NCBI GenBank assembly: GCA_014773175.1
Contig: VXCM01000253.1
Location: 1 to 64,000 of the forward strand
Direction: 5' to 3'
Length of the DNA stretch: 64,000 nt
DNA from: Lucifuga dentata
Taxonomy: Eukaryota; Chordata; Actinopteri; Ophidiiformes; Bythitidae
Shown: one piece after another, positions 1 to 11,866 of the stretch
Layout: each line of letters opens with the position of its first letter
Position numbering within the stretch: the stretch's first letter is position 1
Position numbers and translations under genes: made by a program
Notes under the pieces: model-generated
The model's database searches: none
Seen by the model: the letters and a program-made list of their open reading frames with translations, nothing else
Told to the model about the DNA's origin: nothing

Positions 1-42
1 CTGTGGTGACCCCTGAAGGGAAAGCCGAAAGGAAAAGAAGAA
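1..42 (+). mobile_element. 3' tail of an RTE-type LINE
   Basis: The first ~40 bases match, base for base, the 3' end of the RTE LINE found inverted at 21967-23071 (stop-codon region plus short A/G-rich tail). The body of this element must lie upstream of the window. Confidence 0.75.
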
Positions 43-535
43 GACAGTAGAACTGCAGAGGTTATTCCAAAAGCAAAATACCATGTTTTTATGGGGCAAA
101 AAAAAATGAAAGAAGTGACGGAGTTCTGGGCTAATCAGTGACTAATTCAGTGACTCCTGTTTATTCCCTATCTCTCCCTCCTCCTCCTCCTCCTCCTCTT
201 GTGGAATGTTGAGGAGCACTATGTACATCCTCTTGGCACAAGTCAAGGACCTCATTGGAAAATGTAAATTTGTTTTCAAGACATTGCAAAGATGGAATTT
301 ATGGAATTTGTTTTTTTGTTTTTGTTTTTTTTTAAAAGGCAGCACATTAGGAGGAGGAATAAAGGAGAGGGGGAAATGAAATAAAGATTCTAAAAGAAGA
401 TGGAGGAGTTATGTTATGATGGGGGGGACAGTCACAGAGCTGATTGAGCCCATGATGAAGTTAACTTAAACACAGGCACAAGAGCCCAATTTAGAAATTT
501 GGCAAAGCATATTTAAGAATTTGTACATAATTTGC
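43..535. other. Intergenic, no gene seen
   Basis: AT-rich unique-looking DNA with a short (CTC)n tract near 176-200 and oligo-A runs. I see no splice-supported exon or known repeat here. Confidence 0.5.
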
Positions 536-862
536 TAAGAGCCTCACAGCGAGAAAGTCCCGGATTCGAGTCCAACTGGGTCTTGTGTGGAGTTTGCATG
601 TTCTCCCCGTGTCTGTGTGGGTTCCTACTGGGTGCTCCAGCTTCGTCTCGCCTCTAAAGACATGCAGGTCAGGTGAACTGGAAACTCTAAATTGACAGTG
701 GACCGCAGGTGTGTGAATGAGTTTGTCTGTCTCTGTGTGTCAGCCAGTGGTAGACTGGCAATCTGTCCAGGGTGTAATCTGCCTCTTGACTGTTGGGATA
801 GGCTAAAGGCCTTAACACGACAAATAGGTGTAGAAAATGGATGGATGGATGGGTGGAATTTG
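536..862 (+). mobile_element. tRNA-derived SINE (HE1/V-SINE-like)
   Basis: The tRNA-like head is truncated, but a B-box-like GATTCGAGTCC is present. The conserved fish SINE body follows (TTTGCATGTTCTCCCCGTGT, then AAGACATGCAGGT), ending in a (GGAT)n tail. The same body occurs inverted at 8229, 30166 and 35075. Confidence 0.75.
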
Positions 863-1092
863 CTATGAAGTGAGTGGAACATATATAGTCTTGTATGCTC
901 AAAAACTACAGGAGCTAAATACATGAACTGCATGAAACAGATAAGACATGGCTAATATTTTTCGAGCTAATTTTTAAAAATAATATATAAAATCACAGCT
1001 TCCTGTTTGTTTTCTCTTACAATCCTCTTTATTTTTTTCTATCCTGTGTTTTTTTTTTCTATTAATGCTGCTGATGACAATAAGTCTCCATT

Positions 1093-1143
1093 GTATATAT
1101 ATATATATATATACACATATATATACGTATATATAAATATATA
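1093..1143. repeat. (AT)n microsatellite, imperfect
   Basis: TATATA tract broken by CAC and CGT interruptions. Confidence 0.9.
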
Positions 1144-1486
1144 ATTCCATTTATCACTTGGAAAGCCTGCTGAGTGTCAGAACCTGATCAGGGCTCAACA
1201 CACAGGAGGTCCAACACCTCTAAATATACCAAAGGCTGGATAAACACTCCTAAGATTTCTGGGAGATTTCCTGAACTAATTAAGGGCAAAAGAAAGTTGC
1301 CATTCCAGATAAATTTTCTAGGTCATGTGCTGTTAAAAAAAAAAAAAAGTCCTCTGAGCAAAAACTATCATACACGAGTCTACTTGATCATTTGAGTGTT
1401 TTTGGAATCTCATCATTCTCTCACTATTTCTCCCCGTTCAGTCCTCTGCTGATCTCAGCCATGGCCTCCATTTCGTCTTACTGCTG

Positions 1487-1788
1487 CACTGCAAAAAAAA
1501 AAAAAAAAAAANAAAAAAAAAAAAAAAAAAGGAGAAATCCCTTAGTCATTTAGTTTTGTTTTCAGTAAAACAAGAACAAATAAAGATGACACAATGAGAC
1601 AGTTCCATCTTACCGAGTATCTCTCGTTTCAGGACTTTTCTTGAAATACTGTAAGTGAAGGTAAAGTAAAAAAGACAGAATCTTCTCCATTAGATACATC
1701 AAAATAATCTCATCCCATTGGTAGATTATTTATCTTATTTTGAGAAAATAAGATTTTAGGATTCAATAAAATAAATGATTTTGCAGTG
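1487..1788. mobile_element. Putative MITE with CACTGCAAAA termini
   Basis: The segment starts CACTGCAAAA and ends with its inverse TTTTGCAGTG, about 300 bp apart. The interior is A-rich with no coding capacity, and a poly-A run with a single N (1512) follows the left end. Short non-autonomous elements with this terminus occur in fish and are often classed as hAT. I do not see a clear 8-bp target duplication, so the class is an inference. Confidence 0.5.
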
Positions 1789-3049
1789 TTTTCATATATC
1801 ACATGTACACAGACTAATGCACAAACATACAATTCACAGATACTGTATATTATTTGGATATCTGGACATTCAAAACATTATACACCCTGAATAGGTAATG
1901 ATTTTATTATTATTCTTTTTCTTTTTGATATAGAGACGTTTTTAAAGCTTCAATAACAATCATTACAAGTACAACTTTGCTAAATTTACATAGCAGGTAT
2001 AAGCAACCCAGTTCCAACATTTTGCCCATGGACATGTATCAGATATTCATACAAGAACGTGCAGTAAAAAGCACATGGAACTGAACATTGAGCTGTTTTG
2101 ATCCACATTCATCTATGGAAATAAAAGCGTTTTCATATCGTCTTCATTTTGAGCATTTGTTTCAGACCCTGGAGCGGGTCAGGGTTAGGGTTGCAGCCAA
2201 ATATAATTATAAATTTGAAGTTTGAACAATACACATATTGATGGGTGTTTTGCTTTACACCACATGCCTGGACCACACACACGCACACAGAAAGATACAC
2301 TGAGACAAACAACGGTTGTTTTCATAATGTAGCTAAATGTCCTAATTACTTTAGAGTCAGACATGTGGAATATGTAAATGTCATTACAGCCTAACAGACA
2401 GCCTGACAAACCCAACACAGACACACACACGGATAAAGACACACATACACACAGACACACACACATTCACTATTGTCTGTGCATATTTATTCCTCATTCT
2501 GTAGCCTTCATACGATCATGTGAAGCCTTTTGCGCTGTTCTGCTCATCTATTAGTCCACAGGATTTTACGCAAAAGGGAAATGTTGCATTGTTGTACATT
2601 TCATATCAAAATATCAAAATAATTTCTTTCTCTATTTGACATGCCAACGACATCGGTGGTTAGGGGGAATGTGGAGGAAGGAGGCAGAGGAATTGCGGAA
2701 GACCCCTTCAGCAAAAGATACTGCATAGCTAGAGGGTCCCATACACCATCTGCGAGTGGAAGGATGCCTGAGGAGTGTGTGTTGTGTTGGTGCATGTGTT
2801 GTTCTGTTTGCACTGTGTAGTTTTGTACTTTTATCTTTGGAAAAAGTAAGGGCATTAGTTTGGTTTTGAAATCGGTTCAGACACTTTTAGTTGCCTGCTT
2901 TTCCCTCTGTCTGCTCCCCTCATCAGCTACTTGATCGTGTTTCCTGCAGGTAATATAATGATGAACGGGTTTGTGATGAGGCAGAGTAAAGCCTCACTAA
3001 TGAACTTTCACTATTATGGCATTTTAACAACAGCTAAACCTCCAGTTAG
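1789..3049. other. Intergenic, no gene seen
   Basis: Unique-looking AT-rich DNA with short CA/CT-biased runs (2270-2465). Open frames here are short and lack splice or start support. Confidence 0.5.
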
Positions 3050-3480
3050 TGAGGCAAGGCAAGCTTATTTGTGTAGCACCATTCAAACACAAAGGAAACT
3101 CAAACTGCTTTACACAACGCAAAATGCCTTAAAGTGACATTTAAAAGGTGATAAGAGCAAAATAAAGCAACATTTAAAAGACAATGAGGAGGAAAATAAA
3201 ATAAAATATGAAATAAAGTCTGAAAGAATAGTCTTTATAGTGCAGTTACGGTGCATAATTATTTGGCTCCAGATTGAATTTCCAGTGCAGGTATTAAATT
3301 TGGCTTAATAAAAAGCAGTGCTAAAGTGAAAAGTTTTAAGCCTGGATTTAAATGGAGCTGCAGATGAAGCAGTTAAAGCGATGATGAATGAATCATTTTA
3401 TTGCTGGAGGAAACTGTGGAGTCAAGTAGCAAATCAGTAGACTGAAAGAGGAGCTAAAGAATCTCAGGACAGCTTTTAAA
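3050..3480 (+). mobile_element. Interspersed LINE-type 3' end repeat
   Basis: The segment contains the widespread fish motif AGGCAAGGCAAGCTTATTTG followed by TGTAGCACCATTCAAACAC and an A-rich region with repeated ACATTTAAAAG. I recognise it as an old interspersed repeat, probably LINE-derived. No frame survives. Confidence 0.5.
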
Positions 3481-4905
3481 ATAGCTTACAGCAGCTATAA
3501 GTAGTAGTCGTGTCTAACCCCACCAACTACAAACACCCAACATTTTATATTAGGGGAATATAAAATGTTGGATAAATGGCTCAGAGGTTATATAGATTTA
3601 TAAGCAAAATGTTATGTAGATTTATAAGCATAAATGCATATACTACCCAATAGGATTATATAAATAGGAAAATGGTTATATTGGTGTGATGGTGGGTGTT
3701 AAGCAAAAAAGGGTTCTATGCGAATATAGGTGAACATATTTAAACTATATATAGTTTTCTACACAAAGCATAGTCACCTACGTTTTTATGTTAAGGACTT
3801 CACTTTCTCAAACAGTTCCTAACCACGGTGGATGATGCACTTCCTCATACAAAGCTGTAGCGACAGCAGTGCAGTATGTATTAAATGTGCCAATGGAAAT
3901 GGTGACAATGTGTTAATTATTGCATGTATCCTATATCAGCAGAGATTAGATAATACAATAGTGATTAGTTAGATCTGATAAACACTGAATCATACAAATA
4001 ACTTTACCTGAATATTGTAGGGACACATCCATCCATACTATATCTATGCTAATTGCAAGAAGCAATATGTCAGATCTTTGATGTAAAAACATTTTAAGCA
4101 GGTTTAGGATTAAATTCAAGGTTTGGGTTTGACACTTCAGGTAAGATAATAAAACCAAACCAAAGAAAATGGTTGGTTGATGTCTAGTTAACAACAAAAA
4201 TGAAATGAACTTACCACTTTAGTAGTAGGATTAAGATATTGGATAAAAAAAAAATATAGGGATTAAGAATAGAAATGTCTTAGATGTAATATGCTTTGGT
4301 GCTAATTGTGTCAAATTGCCACACACACACACACACACACAGTGGCACATAGAAAACGTGAAGGATAGAATTGTGTTTAAATATCACCACTATCAAAAAC
4401 GCTCAACAGTTACACCAGTAGTAGCATTTAAATATAGCTGACAACTGGAGCTGAACAGCAGATGAGTGGCCTCGTTCAGTTTCTGACTGTGATCCCATTT
4501 TTCTGCAGGTCACAGTTGTAAAAAAATCCCCTGTGTTCTCTACTACAACGATATTTTATTTTCATTGAAGAAGAATCTAAATTATGTTGTTCTTACTCCG
4601 CCCACTACTTCCTTCCAAGAGAAGGCCGCACAAAAAATGCAGAGAGAGAGATTGGAGGAAAACAAACAAAAACAGTGTCTCTCTGGGGATCTGCTGCCAA
4701 AACCTGCAGCCACAGAGCTCCCATTCCAGCAGAGCCAATGGTGTGTGTGTGTGTGAGTGTGTCTGCCACAAAGAGAGGAAGTGAGGAAAAAGACAGATTT
4801 TGACATTATTCTGGTCATTCTGTATTTTTTTTACAGTGACCACGAACCATCGTCAGTGAATCCGACCGCTAGAAAAATGTTAAAAATTCTCCTCAAGTGC
4901 CCTTA
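3481..4905. other. Intergenic, no gene seen
   Basis: AT-rich DNA with a (CA)10 at 4321-4340 and a short GT run at 4740-4760. No exon or recognisable repeat is supported. Confidence 0.45.
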
Positions 4906-4956
<51 letters not shown>

Positions 4957-4981
4957 TGAGTTGTGATATGCATGATCGGNA

Positions 4982-5024
<43 letters not shown>

Positions 5025-5046
5025 TGAGTTGTGATATGCATGATCG
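4906..5046. repeat. (AAAG)n microsatellite, duplicated around an N
   Basis: A tetranucleotide tract followed by GTGAGTTGTGATATGCATG appears twice, split by a single N at 4980. The second copy probably repeats the first through an unmerged assembly overlap. Confidence 0.9.
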
Positions 5047-5324
5047 GAAACTCATATTTACGGGATTTGATTGAACAGTGTTTGACCGTAGTTGATTTAA
5101 TTTTCTGTTTGACATGAGTCTCATTGTACCATCAATGTTTCAATTTTCCAGTAAACACATATGAAGCACACATGAAAATAATATACGTTGTACTATATAC
5201 AACTTCTGACTTCCTGAATCTACACAGTATGACTGCACACACTCTGTCTTTAGTTAGCTTTCTAATGCAGATGGTGGAATCGTCTTCAGTTACATGAATG
5301 TCACATAAGCTGGTGTGATAAAAT

Positions 5325-5735
5325 GAAAGTCGTAATCGGTTTCAGACAAAATCGAGTTTGAGGCCTGTCAGATGTCATGTGCAGTCATTGTCTGGTGAGT
5401 CGTGCCACTATGACATGCAGGAAACCCCAACACCCCTGACCCTGAAACCTCCTGATCCTAACCTTGACAAAACCAAAGTCGTAATCTGTTTCAGAAAAAA
5501 ATGAGTTTGATGCCTATTAGATGTCATGTGCTGTCATTGTTTGGTGAATCATGCCACTATGACACACGGAAAACCTAATTCCCCCCTGACTCCCTAACCC
5601 CTGTAACCCCCTGACCCTGACCCTGATAAAAACCAAAGTTGTAATCTGTTTCAGACTGCACAGTATTGAGTTTGATGTCTGTCAGATGTCATATGCAGTC
5701 ATTGTCTAGTAAATCGTGACACTACGACATAAGGG
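5325..5735. repeat. Tandem repeat, three ~150-160 bp units
   Basis: Three diverged copies begin GTCGTAATC(G/T)GTTTCAG at 5329, 5478 and 5638. Each contains AGATGTCAT(G/A)TGC and TCATTGT motifs and ends in a C-rich CCCTGACCC stretch that grows longer from copy to copy. Confidence 0.85.
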
Positions 5736-5739
5736 AAAC

Positions 5740-5946
5740 CCTAACCTCCCCTGACCCCTGACCCTAAACCCCTAAAACCTAACCCCCTAAAACTAACCCT
5801 AACCCCCCAACCCTAAGCCCCTAAATAAGCCCCTAACACTAACCCTAAACTCTAACCCTAAGCCCCTAACACTAACCCCTTAACCCTATCCCCCAATACT
5901 AACCATAATCCCCTAATCCTAACCCCTTAACCCTAACCCCCTAACC
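5740..5946. repeat. Telomere-like CCCTAA-rich degenerate tract
   Basis: About 200 bp of irregular AACCCTAA, CCCCTAA and ACTAACCC units, resembling the C-strand of vertebrate telomere repeats (CCCTAA) with drifting spacing. It follows directly from the C-rich end of the third tandem unit, so it may have grown from that unit rather than from a chromosome end. Confidence 0.8.
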
Positions 5947-6194
5947 TTTGGATTAGTCAAGTGTTTTCTCCCAGATGAGACTGTTTATGTGCATGAACCA
6001 GCTCTGACAGGCGTGTGGGAGTAAATCAGTAGCCTGTTTGTTTCTTAGAGTGATAAAAACCGCCAGACCACACATGTTTGTGGCCACCAGCTCATGGACA
6101 AGAGAGAAAAGGAAAAATGAGACAAAGAGCTGAAGTGTGGACTATAACACAGTGTGGACTATAAAAGGAAGAATTTTAGCAGGAATATTGTGAA

Positions 6195-6465
6195 AATATA
6201 GCAAAAAGACCAGTTGCTATGCTACAAAAAAATTAACTTGTAGAGACTTGAAATGGGCCTGAGATAAGTAATCCATCACAGTGAATTGAAGATTGAATTT
6301 TGAAATGGGTGTATCACCTGAATATTTGATTTTGAAAAATCAAGGGAATTGTCAAAATATCATGAAAATGAAAATATGCTTTTATATTTTGGAAAATGGT
6401 TGGCAGTAATGTAAAAATGTATGTTTATTGGCTCATATGTGCAAACCCACCAGTACGGTCTTTAA
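6195..6465 (-). mobile_element. Decayed TTAA-MITE copy
   Basis: The interior (AAGTAATCCATCACAGTGAA, then TATCACCTGAATATTTGATT) matches the MITE copies at 45658 and 53040. The right terminus is eroded (GTACGGTCTTTAA instead of GTATGGTCCTTTAA). Part of the middle is missing. Confidence 0.7.
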
Positions 6466-7150
6466 GTAAACTAAACCTTTGATTACACAGTGCATCAAAC
6501 GGATACACTGCAGATTAACATACTGAAGGTTAGTAAGTCATTGTTTGTGTTCCATATGCACTCCATTCTCCTGTTTAGCTGTCTGAAGGCTAATATCTTT
6601 TTTTTTTTTTTTTTTTTTTTGCATATGCAGTTTTCAAGATGTCTTTAAGTGCCTCCAAATCCTTCATTCTGCTGGAATAGTTTTGCTTGGTATATGGCTG
6701 AAATGATGACTATGGCTAGGATCATATATATTCCTGTCATTCCATGTCATTTAGGTATTACAACCCAATAAGCTTCTTCCTGTTTTGATTTTCTCACTTT
6801 CCTGTGTGCAAACTAAATCAAATTTAGCATTGCAACAATTAAAACCCTGATTCTGAACAAGGCAGCTACATGTCTGAAAATGCCTGAATTTATGTATTTC
6901 CTCCATTGATGTAGAAAAGGCACAAACACACACAATCGAATCCTCCACAGAGCTCCCTGTTACAATCTGTTGACGTAAGACTCGTGACACACACAGGTCC
7001 TCTTGAAATCTCATATCAATCAGCTGCATTCAATGGCTAGGTAATAGATAGAAAAGTGGAGCTCTGAGAGCTCTTGGAGGGCTTCAACGCCACAACGACA
7101 AGCACAAACTGGGTCACTGGAAAGGAGAGCGCGACCATGGAAACCCTGCT

Positions 7151-7164
7151 GTCTCCATGGCAAC
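7151..7164. promoter_or_regulatory. X-box-like (RFX) palindrome
   Basis: GTCTCCATGGCAAC differs from the ideal RFX X-box palindrome GTTGCCATGGCAAC at two positions. Similar sites occur at 21301, 26612, 31510 and 43374. Function is inferred from motif only. Confidence 0.35.
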
Positions 7165-7699
7165 CACAGTGTTGACACAGCTATTACCTCCTCATCTTGG
7201 CAAGTACACCACGGTAAGAAAGAGGCATGTTCTATTGTATACAGGATGGATAATAAAATACTCTCAAAGTGTGTCTAATTCACTGTCACTGGCTCCCTAC
7301 AGCACTGCATTTGAGCTATTTCCCTCACATTCGTTGTGTAGATGTGGTTCAGTTCAATATGCCATGAAAGTTGGAGTTTTTGCCAAATGGATTTTTGTGA
7401 GATGGATTATGTATTGAGCTTTGATATGAGAAAGTATTATTCAAGATCTATGGCCCTTCTTGAATAGAGTGGAATCTTTATTGTACCGGTTTTGTGACCA
7501 CAAGATTTGAGTCTCTGGGTTGATTTGGAAATTAAAAATTTGGAAATTGAGGAAATAGCATCTTTGGCACTAGTTGGCCAAAATTTCTGACATGCCAGGA
7601 ATCTATCTGAGTGTCTGACAATCAAATTGTTTCTCGGTTGTAAAACTCGCATCTGGACCCCGCTTACATATTCTAAGGGTCGCGGGTCGGGTGGACATT

Positions 7700-8078
7700 T
7701 GGTGTGACTCTAAAATGAGTAGTGGTGGCTTAAAAGTTAGAGAAGCGAGCTCTTGACCAAAGGGTTGCTGGTTCAATTCCTGAACTGGCAGGAGAAATCT
7801 GGGTTGAGAGGTGAATGAGCAGCGCCTGCCCCTCCCTAATTATCATCACTGAGGTGCCCTTGAGCAAGGCACCTAACCCCCAGATGCTCTAGTGGAGCTG
7901 CTCAGTGGCCAGCAGAGAAGTCTGTGGTTGTACTGGGCAGCTTCCAGGTGTGAATATGTGTGTGACTAAGGCATTCTTGAAAAAGAGCATTTGATGCTCA
8001 GTGAAATAACCCTGAATAAATAAAGGTTGAAACAAAAAAAAAAAAAAAAAAANAAAAAAAAAAAAAAAAAAAAAATTG
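7700..8078 (+). mobile_element. tRNA-derived SINE with poly-A tail
   Basis: A tRNA-like head carries B box GGTTCAATTCC at about 7770. The body motif CCTTGAGCAAGGCACCTAACC is typical of a common percomorph SINE. The tail is AATAAATAAAGGTTGAAAC then poly-A broken by an N at 8053. Confidence 0.8.
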
Positions 8079-8228
8079 GGGCACATAAAATCAGCCCAAA
8101 AACAAGTGTCTGCTATTCTTAACACACACAGAGCATCAAATCAGCAACCACCCTCTATCTATTAATAAAAAAAGTTCCAAATGATCCTAGATGGTGTTGT
8201 CTCTGCAATTTCAGAGACCAAACAATAG

Positions 8229-8545
8229 CAGCATCCATCCATCATCTACACCTACATATCCCGCACAGGGTTGCAAGAAGCTGAAGTCGATCCCAGTGGT
8301 AACTGAATGACAGACAAGTTAAACTGGAAGGGTCATCAGTCCATCACAGGACCTCCAGGCAGTTTAGAGGTTCCAATACACCCCAACCTGCATGTCTTTG
8401 GAGTCAAGAGAAAACTGGAGCATGCAGAGAAAACCCACACAGATGTGTAGAACATGTAACCTCCATACCAAAAACCCCCAGTTGAATTTGAACCAAGGCC
8501 CGTCGTATTGCAAAATGACCACCAAGATAGCCACCAAGCAACTGT
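8229..8545 (-). mobile_element. tRNA-derived SINE (HE1/V-SINE-like), inverted
   Basis: Read on the minus strand it has a head with GGTTCAAATTC, a body with CTCCAAAGACATGCAGGTTG and a GATGGATGG tail. It is the same family as the copy at 536. Confidence 0.75.
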
Positions 8546-9540
8546 CATTCCCAGAAAAACAGTATTAGTAGAGTCCTACTAAGCAAAATTAATTTTTAAG
8601 TAGCACTGAGGTCTTAACTTTCATTTTTATTCTTTGGTCTTTGTATCTTGTAAGCGCCATATAAAAAATCCCTCAGTTGTCCTAAGAAGCTACTTTAGTG
8701 AGCTCAGAGTAAAACCTAACATGCAGGTGACATCGATTCTATGCATTAGAAGTATTTAAATCAATATGCCAAGTCAAGCAAAACTTGACAGATGTAAGCA
8801 TGCAAGTTAAAAGCAAGCTTTACGTAAAGTACAGTCTTAAATGTAATTCAAATCTCACATATAAAGTATCAAGTTAGCTTTAGCTTCATCTTTGACCTGA
8901 TTAAATTTTTAAGTTTAGGTTGTTTCTCTGTAATGTCAGTGTTATTCAAAGAGCTACAAAGAAAGATGAAAGTTTGGGCCACAGGAGGCAACTGTTGCTG
9001 TCTTTGGAGATGACATACATACATCTGGAATTTCAAGTTAGGAATAATGCCATATAGACTCCCTTTGGGGTAATTATCAAAGTCTGACAATGATTAAAAC
9101 AGATTTAAAGTTAATGTCCAGTGACAGAGTTTCATCATTTGAACTGTATTTCAGGACCAAAGAGTTCAACTGCTAACCTATGTGTCTGCTGCTCATGAAG
9201 AACATTATGCTGTCTACATGTACACTGTCCGTGTGTGTGTGTGTGTGTGTGCATTATCAGTGCAATACATATACATCACTCAGGTAGTTGGACAGATTGA
9301 CTCCAAGCATGACTATCATTTAATTGATCTCCACCAGCTTAAGATAGTACTGGTGGTCCGTCCCCCCTCCATCTCTCTCACACACACATATCCACACACA
9401 CATACAACCATAGCAGCACATACACAAGCATGAATACGCACGAGGGGTTAAAAGCTAATTTTCCCTTCACTTCAGGAAGAAGAGTGAGTATGACACAGAC
9501 ATCACCATCACAAGGCGATTAGGCACAAGAGCTGAACTGA

Positions 9541-9576
9541 TGTGTGTGTGTGTGTGTGTGCGTGTGAGAGAGAGAG

Positions 9577-9612
<36 letters not shown>
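9541..9612. repeat. (TG)n(AG)n compound microsatellite
   Basis: A (TG)10 run passes through CGTGTG into (AG)n with one CG interruption. Confidence 0.95.
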
Positions 9613-9614
<2 letters not shown>

Positions 9615-10062
9615 CCTCATGAGATAAAATGACAAGGCAGTTTCCTACCGTATGGAATAGTCTGGATGGGATGACAATGGATGGGATAATAAAATGGGAA
9701 CAATAAAAGAGGGATGAAGAAAGACAGTTTCAGGAAGCTTTCTGTTGCCAAGCAGACAATGTATGATTTAAGTTATCTTTTGTATATCTTTTTTATGTTT
9801 GCTTTAAAACTCTGTGCATTTGAGTCACCTGAATGACCAAAGCCTGTAATCCTTTTCGTTTTCTTTCTTATCATCATAACAGTGATAACCAAAAATGAGT
9901 CATGTGTATGAGCTGGCCTGTTTTTACCCAGGCTTCCCATTTCCCTCCATGATCCACACTGTGAAAAATTCATGCATCTTCCCAGCAAAGAGCTGGGAAT
10001 GATTAAACATTCAGATTCCAAGTCTTAAAATGGAAGCTGAAGAGGTGGGTCTCTGATTGTGT

Positions 10063-10079
10063 ATGTGTGTGTTTGTGTT

Positions 10080-10126
<47 letters not shown>

Positions 10127-10143
10127 ATGTGTGTGTATGTGTT
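10063..10143. repeat. (GT)n microsatellite
   Basis: About 80 bp of nearly pure GT with TTT and GGA interruptions at its edges. Confidence 0.95.
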
Positions 10144-10394
10144 TGCACCCATGATTGTGCACAGTCCAAAAAAACATGAACCTCAATATTAACCTGCTTC
10201 TCTGTTTCTCCATACAAGTCTACTTGGTTGTAAATGTGTTGGTACATCTGCAGAATAAGATGTGCTGCTATGAATGAGCGAGTTTGGAAAATAGCTTGAT
10301 ATTTTTCTATCAACTTATTTTCCAAATTCTATGAGAGTAAGAAAAAAGAGGAGTGTACAGAAAAACTGTTGCTGTTAAAGTAACACAATTCAGT

Positions 10395-10560
10395 CTAGAG
10401 GTGGGTAGAGTAGCCAGAAACTGTACTCAAGTAAAAGTATTGTTACTTTATGATAATAGTGACTCAAGTATAATAGTAGTCACCAAAGTAATTACTTGAG
10501 TGAGAGTAAGAAAGTATCTATTACAAAGATTACTTTAATAGTGAGTAACTTTGATCAAGT
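10395..10560 (+). mobile_element. hAT-like non-autonomous repeat fragment
   Basis: GAGGTGGGTAGAGTAGCC is followed by repeated ACTCAAGTA / TTACTTGAGT motifs, the pattern of a very common fish interspersed repeat usually classed as hAT. Only the 5' part is recognisable. The classification rests on remembered family features. Confidence 0.5.
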
Positions 10561-10867
10561 TTATTCTTTTGAATAATCAACAAGCTATAAAGTGCTCATC
10601 TGAGGAAAAAAAATGCAAAGTAGCCATATGTAGCTTCTAATACAATCCAAATCGTATCATATAAAGGAACAGTAGACAGTAATAAATCAAATATTTACCA
10701 CATAACAAATCAGCAGATGGTTACATTAGCGCTCACTGGCCTCCGCAAAATGTGCTTATATGTTTAGTCAGGAAATATCTCATTATAAGGTATGATTTAA
10801 ACTATTTTCCATGGGTAGTGTTAATTGGTAGTATTTCCATGCCTGGAAATTTTGATCTGATTTGAAT

Positions 10868-11581
10868 TACTCGACTATAAGCCGACCCCCCATTTGTGTT
10901 GTGAAATTTGGTTTAAAAAACTCGGCTTATAGTCGAGTATATGTGGTAGTTAAGACAGTTAGCTAGGTTAGCTTCATGAATTTACTCAGAACAAAAAAAC
11001 TTGAGCTAGCATTAGCAGCAGCAGCTAGTTAAGACAGTTAGCTAGGTTAGCTTAATAAATTTACCCAAAATAGAACAGGAAAACTTGAGTTGGCAATAGC
11101 AGCAGTTGCAGCTAGTTAAGTAGCTAACATTGCAGCTTACCGCCACGTTTTCTCAAGTTCCATGTTGATTCTTAGAAGCTGAAATGCTACATTTTTAGAT
11201 AGACAAAGACGCAACGCATTATGTAGCTGTTGGTTTTGGTAGACTGAAAAGAAAACAGTGTTTGAANGACAAAGACGCAACGCATTATGTAGCTGTTGGT
11301 TTTGGTAGACTGAAAAGAAAACAGTGTTTGAATATGTGGCCAGAGATATGCCTCTTCTAAACCTCCCGCTGTTAATTCTGCCATGACTGTTGGTCCGGGT
11401 GAAACCATGGAAATGGAGGGTGGGGGCGTGGCTACTTCAGAGTTGAAACAGACAATGTAGTGTCTGACAATGACAGAAAAACTGAATGTGACTGAATTCA
11501 AACAGGTGAAATCAAAAGTAATGCAAAGAGTACTAAGGGGCGGGGATCGGCTTATACTCGAGATCGGCTTATAGTTGAGTA
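10868..11581. mobile_element. MITE with ACTCGACTATAAGCCGA termini
   Basis: The left end TACTCGACTATAAGCCGA is mirrored by TCGGCTTATAGTTGAGTA at the right end. A second internal inverse (CTCGGCTTATAGTCGAGTA at about 10920) gives a short terminal hairpin at the left. The interior holds an ~80-bp tandem duplication (10948-11117) and an assembly-type duplication around the N at 11267. No transposase is visible. Confidence 0.65.
10948..11117. repeat. Two-copy ~80-bp tandem duplication
   Basis: Two diverged units share AGTTAAGACAGTTAGCTAGG near 10951 and 11027 and AATTTAC(T/C)C(A) further on. Both end in an AGCAGC-type run. Confidence 0.75.
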
Positions 11582-11866
11582 TATATGGTAGTTCAAATAA
11601 TTTTCAAAGTGTTCAGAAAGAGTTTGTTCATAACTCTTACACTGACAATGATTTTGGATAAATAAATTCTGTGATCAATGTAGTAAAATTTTCAAAAACA
11701 TCAGATTTTTATTTATGACATTTTTATAGTTTTTGATTTACAGAGCCTTTTTAGCTTGGATTCTGCACCGTTTGAAGAATTCTGTTTGCTATATGTAGTA
11801 GTAAGTGGCAACTGTCACTGTTTTTTTTTTTTTTTANTTTTTTTTTTTTTTTTAATTTTGTTGATA
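11582..11866. other. 3' flank of the acidic-repeat gene
   Basis: Read on the minus strand this is AT-rich DNA downstream of the stop codon, with a poly-A run (poly-T at 11821-11853, N at 11837). A polyadenylation hexamer AATAAA (plus strand TTTATT) lies at 11708-11713, about 155 bp past the stop. Confidence 0.4.

Larger units (their letters stand above)
8550..10394. other. Intergenic with microsatellites only
   Basis: Unique-looking DNA with (GT)n at 9233-9252 and CA-rich 9380-9430. No gene-like frame, known domain or splice-supported exon is visible. Confidence 0.45.
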
